Shown: positions 35,930 to 43,654 of the stretch, in pieces
Position numbering within the stretch: position 1 is the stretch's first letter
Layout: each line of letters starts with the position of its first letter
NCBI RefSeq assembly: GCF_000312665.1
Contig: NZ_HF536772.1
Span: 1,328,382 to 1,392,381 of the forward strand
DNA: 64,000 nt
Direction of reading: 5' to 3'
Source: Rhizobium mesoamericanum STM3625
GTDB lineage: Bacteria > Pseudomonadota > Alphaproteobacteria > Rhizobiales > Rhizobiaceae
Translations under genes and position numbers: made by a program
Notes under the pieces: model-generated
What the model was told of the DNA's origin: nothing
The model's input: only the letters and a program-made list of their open reading frames with translations
Databases searched by the model: none

Positions 35930-38478
35930 TCGCGCCTGCCCAGCCTGGAAAGCATGCTTGCCGTCGTTACACCGATCAGGAGCGAAAGAACGACGAGAAG
36001 GAAGGCGTAGGACAATATGTTCGTCGACAGCCAGTTTGCAGCAATCAGGCGATAGTTCGAGAGGGACCAGGGCTGAGAGGCCACAAAATCAAAGCGGCCG
36101 ATCGGGACGCTTTCGACCTTGCCGGTCTTGCCGGAAAAGGTGGTAATACGACCCGCGACCTGCGGCCAGTTGACATGCGTGGTGATCGCTTCAACACCTT
36201 CGCGCAGGTCCTCGGCGGACGGCGCCGTCACGATGGTCCAGGATGATCCGCCAGCCGCGCTTTTGCCCTGGGCGATCAAGAAGCTATCGGTCTTGCGGGG
36301 CGTGAAAACCTCCTCCGACCCCGGCACGAACTGCAGTGAACTAAGGGAAATATCGAAGTTGCGGCGAAGCCACTCCTGAAACGATGTGATCTGTCCGCGC
36401 CATACGCCACCGCGGACCTTGGAGCGCCAATCGTCAAAAGTTACGGAAGGTTCGGTCTGGTTTGATTGGGCGGTTTCCGACGGGCGCCAGGTGGCGGGTA
36501 TCGTCGGCGCAATATTTAACTGCGCCAGTACGGCAGGGGGCATCTGAGAGATTGATCCTATGAAAATCGCGTCTCGCTCGCCGATGGCACCGGCCGTCGC
36601 AGCTGGTTCCACCTCTATCGGGCGGCCGGCAACGACAGCCATTCGTCCAAGCAGCGTCGCCGTCGCCGACAGCGTGTCGCTATCAATCCGATCGATGAAA
36701 AGGGGCGTCGGCTGTACCGCGCGATTATAGGGATAGCCTGTCCCTGACAGTCCAGCGAGGTTCGGCCTCTGCCCAATCCGGGCAAAGTCGGGGATGTGGA
36801 GCTCGCTTGTGTCGAAGAGCGCAAAGCGCGGTGCTGCATCGGCTGTCGTGCCAGGGACGCAGACCTCGTCCTCCTTCGTCATCAGAATTGCTTCGAGCGA
36901 GAGTGAGTTTAAACCCGGCTTGAAATGGCGCATCGTTACGCGAATGGGCAAGTGCCGGAAGATACCTCCACCCGTTGACGAAATCGGCACCGTCGAGGCG
37001 ATATTGCCATTGACATAGATGTCGATATGACTGCCTGGCAGAACATTTTGTGTATAGGCCGCGTCCAGCAGTACCGTCGCCTCGCCATAGGCGTTCGCGT
37101 AGAAATCGGACGGAACGGCAATATTGAAATTAGTTCGGAAGCGACGTCCCGAAAATTCCGCTGTCCTCACCCCGAGCTGTGCAAATGTCAGATTGGTGGC
37201 GGAGAGAACGAGGGGCGCATCGGGGGCGCTCCAACGCTGGGTCGCAAGCGCATCGCGAATGGCTGTAGCCGGACGATCCGTTGTCGAAACGACTGTGTCG
37301 ATCGCGGAGGAGATTGCTGGCCAGGAGGGGCCGCTGACCAATAGGACAGGTCCCCCCGACTTCGGGTCGGTCACGAACGAGGCGAGCGGCGCCGCTTGCG
37401 CTGCCGGCGGCGTCGCGATGACTGTCTGCAGTTCGGACGGCGTTCCAACGACGACGGTCATGCGACCCGCACCCGATTGTGGCGGCATATCAGGCGTGAA
37501 CGAAAAGGTCTCGTTTGGCATGCCGCTAAGAATTGCGAGGCCCTGGGCAAGCCTTAAGAGAGGCTTCGTTGTGCCTGGCTGTGCGAGAGCCGGCACGACG
37601 AAATTGATCCGCGTTCGGCCGGTTTCGTCTACGCCGATCGCGCGGATGGCATCTGTACTGGAAAACCTCGCGGCCTCTTGCCCAATGAAACTCAGATAAG
37701 TCTTTGCCGGATCTATGTCAGTCCAAAGCTCATAGGTCGATTGAACAGTACAGTCGGTGCGGTGGCGTTGCGTAGCTTCGAATGTCAGGAGATTCGCGCC
37801 CGGCTGCAGCAGTCCCACAGGCACCTCGAAGGAAACATTCGATGGTGAGTCCGATGACGCGATCGGTTGTTGGCCGACGATCCGATCGTTCAGAAGAACC
37901 GTCAGTTGCGACGCCTCGGGGGCAACGACGACGGCATTTTGATAGGAGAAGTTCAATTTTGCTGGCGCGGCGGCCTGCTCCGGTGTGATGTAGATTGACC
38001 ATGACTTGCGATCATATTCGCCATCGAGGCCGAATTTGGCGAAAGGAATGACATATCTCTGGAGTGCCGCAGCCCCGGTTCGCTGAGAGGATGGCCGAAC
38101 GGGTGGCACCGGTGGCGCCGGTGCTGGGTTGACCGGTTCAGCAGCTCGCTCACGAAGCGGTTGGAGCTGTGTGGGCGGCGATGCCGGCTTCGCCGGCGCT
38201 GCCTCAGCCGACGGTGGTGCCGAGGCTGGCCGCGAGGTGGATCCCATGGAAAAGGGAGGAGTCGGAGGAGCCCCCGAGGGCGCTGGGGCCGGTGCAGGTG
38301 ACTCGGCGGGCATTTGCGGGACGACTGCCGGTGCTGGCGCGGACGGCAGCGTCAGTCTCGGTATCATCGGCCCGCCGCCCTGCTCGCGCTCGCGCGACAT
38401 GTCGAACGGCGCGATCTGTGCGTAAGCAACCGCGGAGGCGAACAGGAGGAAGCCAGCGATCGATGGGATCGTTTTCAT
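35926..38478 (-). CDS. bcsB: Cellulose synthase periplasmic subunit BcsB
   Basis: 850 residues: signal peptide MKTIPSIAGFLLFASAVAYAQ, a long Pro/Ala-rich segment (about 40-130), then paired carbohydrate-binding and ferredoxin-like domains. A single C-terminal membrane helix (LSYAFLLVVLSLLIGVTTA) anchors it beside BcsA. It guides the glucan through the periplasm. The ATG overlaps the bcsA stop codon as ATGA; a longer frame into bcsA is not used. Confidence 0.93.
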   Translation of the reverse strand: MKTIPSIAGFLLFASAVAYAQIAPFDMSREREQGGGPMIPRLTLPSAPAPAVVPQMPAESPAPAPAPSGAPPTPPFSMGSTSRPASAPPSAEAAPAKPASPPTQLQPLRERAAEPVNPAPAPPVPPVRPSSQRTGAAALQRYVIPFAKFGLDGEYDRKSWSIYITPEQAAAPAKLNFSYQNAVVVAPEASQLTVLLNDRIVGQQPIASSDSPSNVSFEVPVGLLQPGANLLTFEATQRHRTDCTVQSTYELWTDIDPAKTYLSFIGQEAARFSSTDAIRAIGVDETGRTRINFVVPALAQPGTTKPLLRLAQGLAILSGMPNETFSFTPDMPPQSGAGRMTVVVGTPSELQTVIATPPAAQAAPLASFVTDPKSGGPVLLVSGPSWPAISSAIDTVVSTTDRPATAIRDALATQRWSAPDAPLVLSATNLTFAQLGVRTAEFSGRRFRTNFNIAVPSDFYANAYGEATVLLDAAYTQNVLPGSHIDIYVNGNIASTVPISSTGGGIFRHLPIRVTMRHFKPGLNSLSLEAILMTKEDEVCVPGTTADAAPRFALFDTSELHIPDFARIGQRPNLAGLSGTGYPYNRAVQPTPLFIDRIDSDTLSATATLLGRMAVVAGRPIEVEPAATAGAIGERDAIFIGSISQMPPAVLAQLNIAPTIPATWRPSETAQSNQTEPSVTFDDWRSKVRGGVWRGQITSFQEWLRRNFDISLSSLQFVPGSEEVFTPRKTDSFLIAQGKSAAGGSSWTIVTAPSAEDLREGVEAITTHVNWPQVAGRITTFSGKTGKVESVPIGRFDFVASQPWSLSNYRLIAANWLSTNILSYAFLLVVLSLLIGVTTASMLSRLGRRE

Positions 38479-40658
38479 GAGCCAACCTTCGCGGCCCGCC
38501 GCTCGCGCTCTGGCCGCGTGCTGCGGAAAAGATAAACGAGGCCCCGGCTTGTCTGATAAAGTGCCAGTCCGACAAACCAGATCGTCCCGCGAATAAGACC
38601 CGGGTTGTGGCGGCGCGCTTGCTGGAACTGCGTCCACTGGTCGGAGTTCGCAAACATCAGGTCGGCAATCAAGCGATGGTCGAGGGCGTTCTTGGGAACA
38701 TATTGGCAGCCAACCGCAAGGATCTCACCGGAAGGGAGGATGTTGCGGACGATCAGCGGCAGCGTTTCGATGCTTGCGCCGCTATGAGGCTGGAAACGTA
38801 TCTCCCCCTCGGTGCCAATCACCATTGGATCGAGCTGCTTGTTGAATACATGCAGTCGTGCGCCATGGACTGACACATCCTCGATCGATGCGGTGTACCA
38901 TTTGCCGTTGACGCCGAACTCGCAGCGGCGGTTCACACGCACGCGGCGGGACGCGGCCCGCTCACCGCGTTCGGAAACCACACCGAGGGCGCATCCGGCC
39001 ATAATCAGGTTGACAACGTTCCAGCCGCCAACCACCAAAGTCACATCGGCCTTATACGGCTCGGCGTAGATGCGGTAGATGGTTACTGCTAGGGCGATCA
39101 GCAGTACGGAAAAAATAACGAAGAACGGTCGGCTGATCTCCGAGAGACGGCTGATCGCGATCGATTCGTCCTTCGCCGTCACTTTGAAGGTCGGTTTGCG
39201 CGGATTGACCATGACCGAAACCACTGCGGGGAGCAGGTGAACCGTCTGGACATACTCGTAAAGTTCGGAAATCCACGGCCAGCGGAAGGAGCCGTAGAGA
39301 TAATTCTGCATCATCAGATTCACGAGCATGTAAGCCAGCGTATAGGCCAGGAACTCGCCGCCCGACGCAGTGAAGATTTCAAGATCGAAGAACAGGTAGA
39401 AAAGCGGCGCGAAGAGGAAGATCGTGCGTGGGAACGGGAAAAGCCAGAAGAGCGTCGACGACATGTAGCAAAGCCGTTGCGGCAATGTCAGGCCACGCTT
39501 CAAAAGCGGGAAGCGGAAGCGTAGAATTTGCATCATTCCCTGCGCCCATCGGCTGCGCTGGCCGATGAAGCTCGCAAAGGTTGCCGGCTGCAGCCCCGCG
39601 ATCAATGGCTTGTCGACATAGATACTGTTCCATCCGTTGCCATGGAGCGCGAGCGCGGTTTCGCAATCCTCGGTGATACTAATACCGCTGAAACCGCCCT
39701 GGGATTCCAGCGCTCTTCGGCTGAGGACGGCGGCTGAGCCACAGAAGAATGCTGCGTTCCATTTGTCTAGACCGCGCTGGATGATGCCGTAGAACATCTC
39801 GTTCTCGCTTGGCATCCTCTCGAAGGTTCGAAGATTTCGTTCCAGCGGATCCGGATTGATGAAGAAATGCGGTGTCTGGACGAGAAACAGCTTCGGATCG
39901 TCGTCGAAGTAGCCGACGGTCTCGAGCAAAAAGTCGCGTGCCGGCGCGTGGTCCGCGTCGAAGACGGCAATCAGTTCCCCGCTAGAATGCTTCATTCCAT
40001 TGTTGAGGTTGCCGGCCTTGGCGTGTTCGTTTCGCTCGCGGGTGAGGTAGCGAACGTCAAGGTCCTCGCAGAGCTTCTTGAGCTCGTTATGGCGCGCCAC
40101 AGCCGCTTGGGCTTCGAGAAGCTTGTTGGAATTGCGCTTCTCCAAGGTGCCGCCGTCGTCCAGCAGCCAGACGTGCAGTCTTTCCGCCGGATAGTCCATG
40201 GCCTTGGCTGCGGCCAGGGTGTTGGCGAGAAGATGCGAGTCTTCATTATAGGAAGGGACGAAAACATCGATATGCGGAAAGCGCTCTTCCTTGTTCGCCC
40301 GCGAAGGGCGCGACGGCAGGGGTGTGGCGACAATGAACAAGCTGAGCGCGAGCATCGCGACGCTATACATCTCCGCAAGATACAACAGCAGGCCAGGGAT
40401 GAAATTCTCTGGCTGATTGATTGGCGGCAGCGTGTCGGTCGTGCGCCAGTAAACGTAGCGAAGAACAATGGAAGTACCAAAGGCGAGCGCAATCAGCCTC
40501 CAGGTGCCTTGAGCCTTCAGCCCCTTGATGATGGCCATCACGGCGACGACGACAATGCTCGCAATCAGCTGGGTCTGCAGGTTCACCGGCAATGTGATCA
40601 ACGCGATCACGCACAGAGAAACGGCGGCCCATATAACAATGCTTCGGGCTTTATGCAT
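38475..40658 (-). CDS. bcsA: Cellulose synthase catalytic subunit (UDP-forming)
   Basis: 727-residue family 2 glycosyltransferase in the inner membrane. Two N-terminal helices precede the GT domain with LLDDGG, the FDADHAPARDF DxD motif, SITEDCETAL and QRSRWAQGM (QxxRW). Further membrane helices follow. A C-terminal PilZ domain has the c-di-GMP pattern RRVRVNRR, then DVSVHGARL. So synthesis is expected to need cyclic di-GMP. Start at MHKARSIVIW, with AAGGGA upstream, rather than an upstream ATG. Confidence 0.95.
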   Translation of the reverse strand: MHKARSIVIWAAVSLCVIALITLPVNLQTQLIASIVVVAVMAIIKGLKAQGTWRLIALAFGTSIVLRYVYWRTTDTLPPINQPENFIPGLLLYLAEMYSVAMLALSLFIVATPLPSRPSRANKEERFPHIDVFVPSYNEDSHLLANTLAAAKAMDYPAERLHVWLLDDGGTLEKRNSNKLLEAQAAVARHNELKKLCEDLDVRYLTRERNEHAKAGNLNNGMKHSSGELIAVFDADHAPARDFLLETVGYFDDDPKLFLVQTPHFFINPDPLERNLRTFERMPSENEMFYGIIQRGLDKWNAAFFCGSAAVLSRRALESQGGFSGISITEDCETALALHGNGWNSIYVDKPLIAGLQPATFASFIGQRSRWAQGMMQILRFRFPLLKRGLTLPQRLCYMSSTLFWLFPFPRTIFLFAPLFYLFFDLEIFTASGGEFLAYTLAYMLVNLMMQNYLYGSFRWPWISELYEYVQTVHLLPAVVSVMVNPRKPTFKVTAKDESIAISRLSEISRPFFVIFSVLLIALAVTIYRIYAEPYKADVTLVVGGWNVVNLIMAGCALGVVSERGERAASRRVRVNRRCEFGVNGKWYTASIEDVSVHGARLHVFNKQLDPMVIGTEGEIRFQPHSGASIETLPLIVRNILPSGEILAVGCQYVPKNALDHRLIADLMFANSDQWTQFQQARRHNPGLIRGTIWFVGLALYQTSRGLVYLFRSTRPERERRAAKVGS

Positions 40659-40714
40659 TAACGTCCCTTTGACAATGCGGGCTCGGCGGTTGGGACACCT
40701 GAGCCCACCCACGT

Positions 40715-41719
40715 CTATCTTTGGCACGCGGCCGTCATGGCCGAATCGCCTATGCAATCTGGCGACGGCACCGTTGGAATCGTTGCCGTCGTAGTTCTCG
40801 GCTGCGCCTGGTCGGTTGCTGGCAGTACTGAAATACCTTGTACCGGTAGGCCGCTCGTTGCATCCGGCAACGGCACGCGAGGACCCGTCGGCGGCGGTAA
40901 CTGCGTGGGCACCTCCTCTGCTTTTGGCTGAACGCCGCGTACGCGAACGACGCGAGATTGGATTTCCGGACGGATGGGTTCATAGCCAAAAGCGAGCGGC
41001 ATGTTCCTGTAGCCGCCCTGGTCCGGATAGATCGGATTGCCGGGCCGCCCCAGTGTCGTATCTACGCGCGGCGGATCCCCGAACGGATTCCAGATTTCTC
41101 CGTCCAGTGTTCCAGTGATCGTGTAGCCGTACATGATTCCAAGCAACTGTCTTTCGGTTGCCCGCCTATCGCAAAGGCGCAACCGCACCTGGATCATCCC
41201 GAAGTTACGCGCTTGCGTATGAGCGGATCTGCTCGAACGGATCTGCTGCCAGCCATAAATGCAGGTATCGCCCAAACCGCTCTCGCCCGAGGCATAGGCA
41301 AACGGCCCATAGCTGTTTTGCAGATAGGTCGTGGAACGCGTCATTTGCACGCCGGGAACGGCCGCAAAAGCCTCGCGGATTATCCCGCTCTCGCTGATCA
41401 TCTGATAGGACGCGTTTCCTGTCCCTGGATTGGCTCCCGACGCACCGAAAAACTGTACCTTCAGAAAATTCTGCCCCGGCACGGACGACGACGTGTAGAG
41501 TGAAATGATCTGTTCGGTGCCGTTGCCGCGTTTATGTTCGACGACGCTGACGATCGACGGGCCGCCGGGGGGAGGCAGTGCGAGGGCGTTCTCGGCTGGT
41601 ACGGTCTCAGAACTGTTCAGATGCCTGACGTTCCCCGTCGACTGGCACCCGGCCGTGAACGCGGCCAGGACTGCCAAGCATGACGCCCTCAATAGCCTGA
41701 ATGTTTCGGGTCGCCGCAA
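40715..41719 (-). CDS. bcsN: Cellulose biosynthesis protein BcsN (lipoprotein)
   Basis: 334 residues from a TTG start (41719) with GAGGA upstream. A hydrophobic segment RLLRASCLAVLAAFTAGC ends in a lipobox-like LxxGC-type cysteine, suggesting an envelope lipoprotein. The body matches the BcsN family of alphaproteobacterial cellulose operons, for example QNSYGPFAYASGESGLGDTC and GYTITGTLDGEIWNPFGDPP. The C-terminus is Pro/Thr-rich. Its biochemical role is unknown. First gene of the operon, 56 bp before bcsA. The open frame extends about 85 codons further upstream without domain features. Confidence 0.8.
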   Translation of the reverse strand: MRRPETFRLLRASCLAVLAAFTAGCQSTGNVRHLNSSETVPAENALALPPPGGPSIVSVVEHKRGNGTEQIISLYTSSSVPGQNFLKVQFFGASGANPGTGNASYQMISESGIIREAFAAVPGVQMTRSTTYLQNSYGPFAYASGESGLGDTCIYGWQQIRSSRSAHTQARNFGMIQVRLRLCDRRATERQLLGIMYGYTITGTLDGEIWNPFGDPPRVDTTLGRPGNPIYPDQGGYRNMPLAFGYEPIRPEIQSRVVRVRGVQPKAEEVPTQLPPPTGPRVPLPDATSGLPVQGISVLPATDQAQPRTTTATIPTVPSPDCIGDSAMTAACQR

Positions 41720-42445
41720 TCGCCTTTCCTCACATCCATACGCAGATTTCGCGCTGGAGTTCCGAATCAACGACCCTTGAGGCCGCTGCCAATGGTAAAC
41801 GACGTCTATGGTTAACTCATCGTTAATGCGGGGAATTTCATGCAGCGGACTGAAAATAATTGCGCTAGATTTGTCGCTTTGGCGCCTGCACCGAGCACGG
41901 CGGCGCCGGACTGAAGAACGAGTTGAGGCGATAACAGAGGGAGATGACAAGTGGAACGCCTGACGACGGGGCAATCCTCGCTGGAGGTACCGCCCGCTCG
42001 GTCTGCGCGCTCCTCCCAGAACGCGTTGCAGAGGACGCGGCGATCCCGATGCGAGGCGGCGGCGGCAATCCCGACGATGTGACCATTACATGAACGCGCA
42101 TGCAAATGCGGGCATATCGGACGCTTCAATTATAAAGAGCTGCGAAAGAGACTAGGACCGGAGGCGAGGCTTGGGGAGATAAAGCAGAATCTCCGATGCA
42201 AGCAGAACCGGAACACGCAACGCTGTTCTTCGCGATCTATTCGGAAAAGCGACGATGAGCCTAGATCCAAAGGCCAAGCCCGCCGACAGCATGTGAACCA
42301 ATACTGCTGTGTTGAGGGATGCCAGAAATGGGGATCGTTCGGCCGCGCTGCGTCGAAGACCGTCGAGACGCCACCCAGAAATGCGACGGGCAGAATTTAA
42401 GACTGCCGGGGAAGGGGTAACCGCGGCCAAGGGGAGTGTCGAGCC
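41720..42445. other. 726-bp region upstream of the cellulose operon
   Basis: No gene I can support. It must include the bcsN promoter. A 92-codon minus-strand frame (42152-42430) and frames at 41812-42129 have no ribosome site and unremarkable composition. Confidence 0.5.
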
Positions 42446-42712
42446 CTAGTCGCAAACGGTCCTGTATCGCACTACCCGGTCACCATAGCTGTTGTATTTG
42501 TAATATTTCCGTGTCCAGCACCGTTGGCCGGATCCCTGGTCGTCATCATCGTCATCGTATGCGTAGCGTGGCGCGTAATGGTAGTACCGTGGTGCCGGCC
42601 GATCATCGTAGTAGCGAGGTCCGGTGCCGTACTCAAAGTAGATCTGAGAAAATGCCGGCGACGCTGATAACGCCGTCGCAAAAGCCATTGCAGCGAGAGC
42701 GATCTTTTTCAT
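42446..42712 (-). CDS. Small secreted Tyr/Arg-rich protein
   Basis: 88 residues. Signal peptide MKKIALAAMAFATALSASPAFSQ, cleaved after FSQ or ASPA. The mature part is rich in Tyr, Arg and Asp, with a run of six Asp, and two cysteines (QRCWTRKYY, TVCD) that could form a disulphide. GGGAAGAAGA precedes the ATG. Function unknown; probably periplasmic or surface. A GGACCTAGGTCC palindrome lies about 90 bp upstream. Confidence 0.75.
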   Translation of the reverse strand: MKKIALAAMAFATALSASPAFSQIYFEYGTGPRYYDDRPAPRYYHYAPRYAYDDDDDDQGSGQRCWTRKYYKYNSYGDRVVRYRTVCD

Positions 42713-43034
42713 GTCTTCTTCCCGTTCCGGTTCGCACATCTCTTTGCAAGAATGTGTCCCATGCCCCGAACTCTTAGTACGGCATTAGTGGGTTTTGAAC
42801 ATTGGACCTAGGTCCGATCAATTATGGACTTCGGCTCTGGTGCGTTGAGGACTTTAGTCCAACTGTTCAAGCCGGCTAGGACCAGCATAAGTTCGCTGTC
42901 CCAAGCCCATCGGACACGCTCCGGGCGCGCCCTCGCGTGCCAACCCCGGGGGCTTTCCGGATTCCGGACGGAGCTCCCTGTTGCAAGCCCGGATGATCCT
43001 GTCGTTGCGAGTATTAATTTAGGAAGCAATCAAA
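42713..43034. other. Divergent promoter region holding one copy of the GGACCTAGGTCC element
   Basis: 322 bp between two divergent small exported-protein genes. The only distinct element is the 20-bp site at 42801-42820. No RNA gene or terminator recognised. Confidence 0.5.
42801..42820 (+). repeat. 20-bp inverted-repeat element, copy 1
   Basis: ATTGGACCTAGGTCCGATCA, with the palindromic core GGACCTAGGTCC. The exact reverse complement occurs at 47140-47159. Similarity extends further on both sides (TGAA before; TGGACTT versus GGGACTT after). Candidate regulator-binding site. Confidence 0.65.
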
Positions 43035-43292
43035 ATGATGAGAAAAATCGTTCTCGCCAGTGCCTTGGTAGGTACCCTAGCATCCTGCACCGCTACCGAA
43101 CGAGGAACTGCGATTGGGGCCGGGTCCGGCGCTATCATCGGTGGCGTCGTCAGCCATAGTTGGGGCGGCGCGGCTGTTGGCGCTGTTGCTGGCGGGTTGG
43201 TCGGTGCTTTAATCGGGCATTCGACGGAGCATCATGGATATTGCATTTATCGTGATCGCCATGGCCGCCGCTACGAGGCCCGTTGCCGCTAA
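43035..43292 (+). CDS. Small glycine-zipper lipoprotein
   Basis: 85 residues. N-terminus MMRKIVLASALVGTLASC gives a lipobox ending at Cys18. A glycine-zipper stretch follows (GAGSGAIIGGVV, then GAAVGAVAGGLVGALIG), of the kind that embeds in or oligomerises at the outer membrane. The tail has two cysteines (YCIYRDRHGRRYEARC). Two adjacent ATG codons are available behind TAGGAAG. Function unknown. Confidence 0.75.
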   Translation: MMRKIVLASALVGTLASCTATERGTAIGAGSGAIIGGVVSHSWGGAAVGAVAGGLVGALIGHSTEHHGYCIYRDRHGRRYEARCR

Positions 43293-43654
43293 ACTAGGAT
43301 GCCCCGCGTCGACCAGCGGGGCCCTCTTTGCCGTTTGAACCAAGCGCCTTATTGATCGCATCTACCAAAAGGGGCTGGCTGCCCGCATTAGCTTGGCTCT
43401 GCCTTGGATTATGGGACTAAAGGGTGTGGAGCCGCGAGGATATGAGAGTTGGCGCGAACTTCGACGCCGAGCTGATACGCGCCGCCAACCAGGCGGATCG
43501 GCTGACGAAGTCGGAATATGCATGGATAGCCATGAAGCTCCCATTCATAGCATCGCTGTTCCCGGCTGAACTCGAACAACGCATTTCCGGACAGTATTGC
43601 TCGCTCCCATGCTCGAATCGGCCATGCGGCAGAGCTCTTACGTCGAAACGAAAA
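43293..43654. other. Intergenic region between the glycine-zipper and PBP genes
   Basis: A frame starting at 43442 with a GAGGAT upstream runs into the antisense of the penicillin-binding protein gene; its first 45 codons look protein-like but match nothing I know. Otherwise empty. Confidence 0.4.

Noticed and set aside
39867..40661. 264-codon frame antisense to bcsA
   Set aside because: Lies inside bcsA, whose glycosyltransferase and PilZ motifs are intact; no independent evidence.
42152..42430. 92-codon minus-strand frame upstream of the cellulose operon
   Set aside because: No start signal, no domain, lies in a region with irregular codon use.
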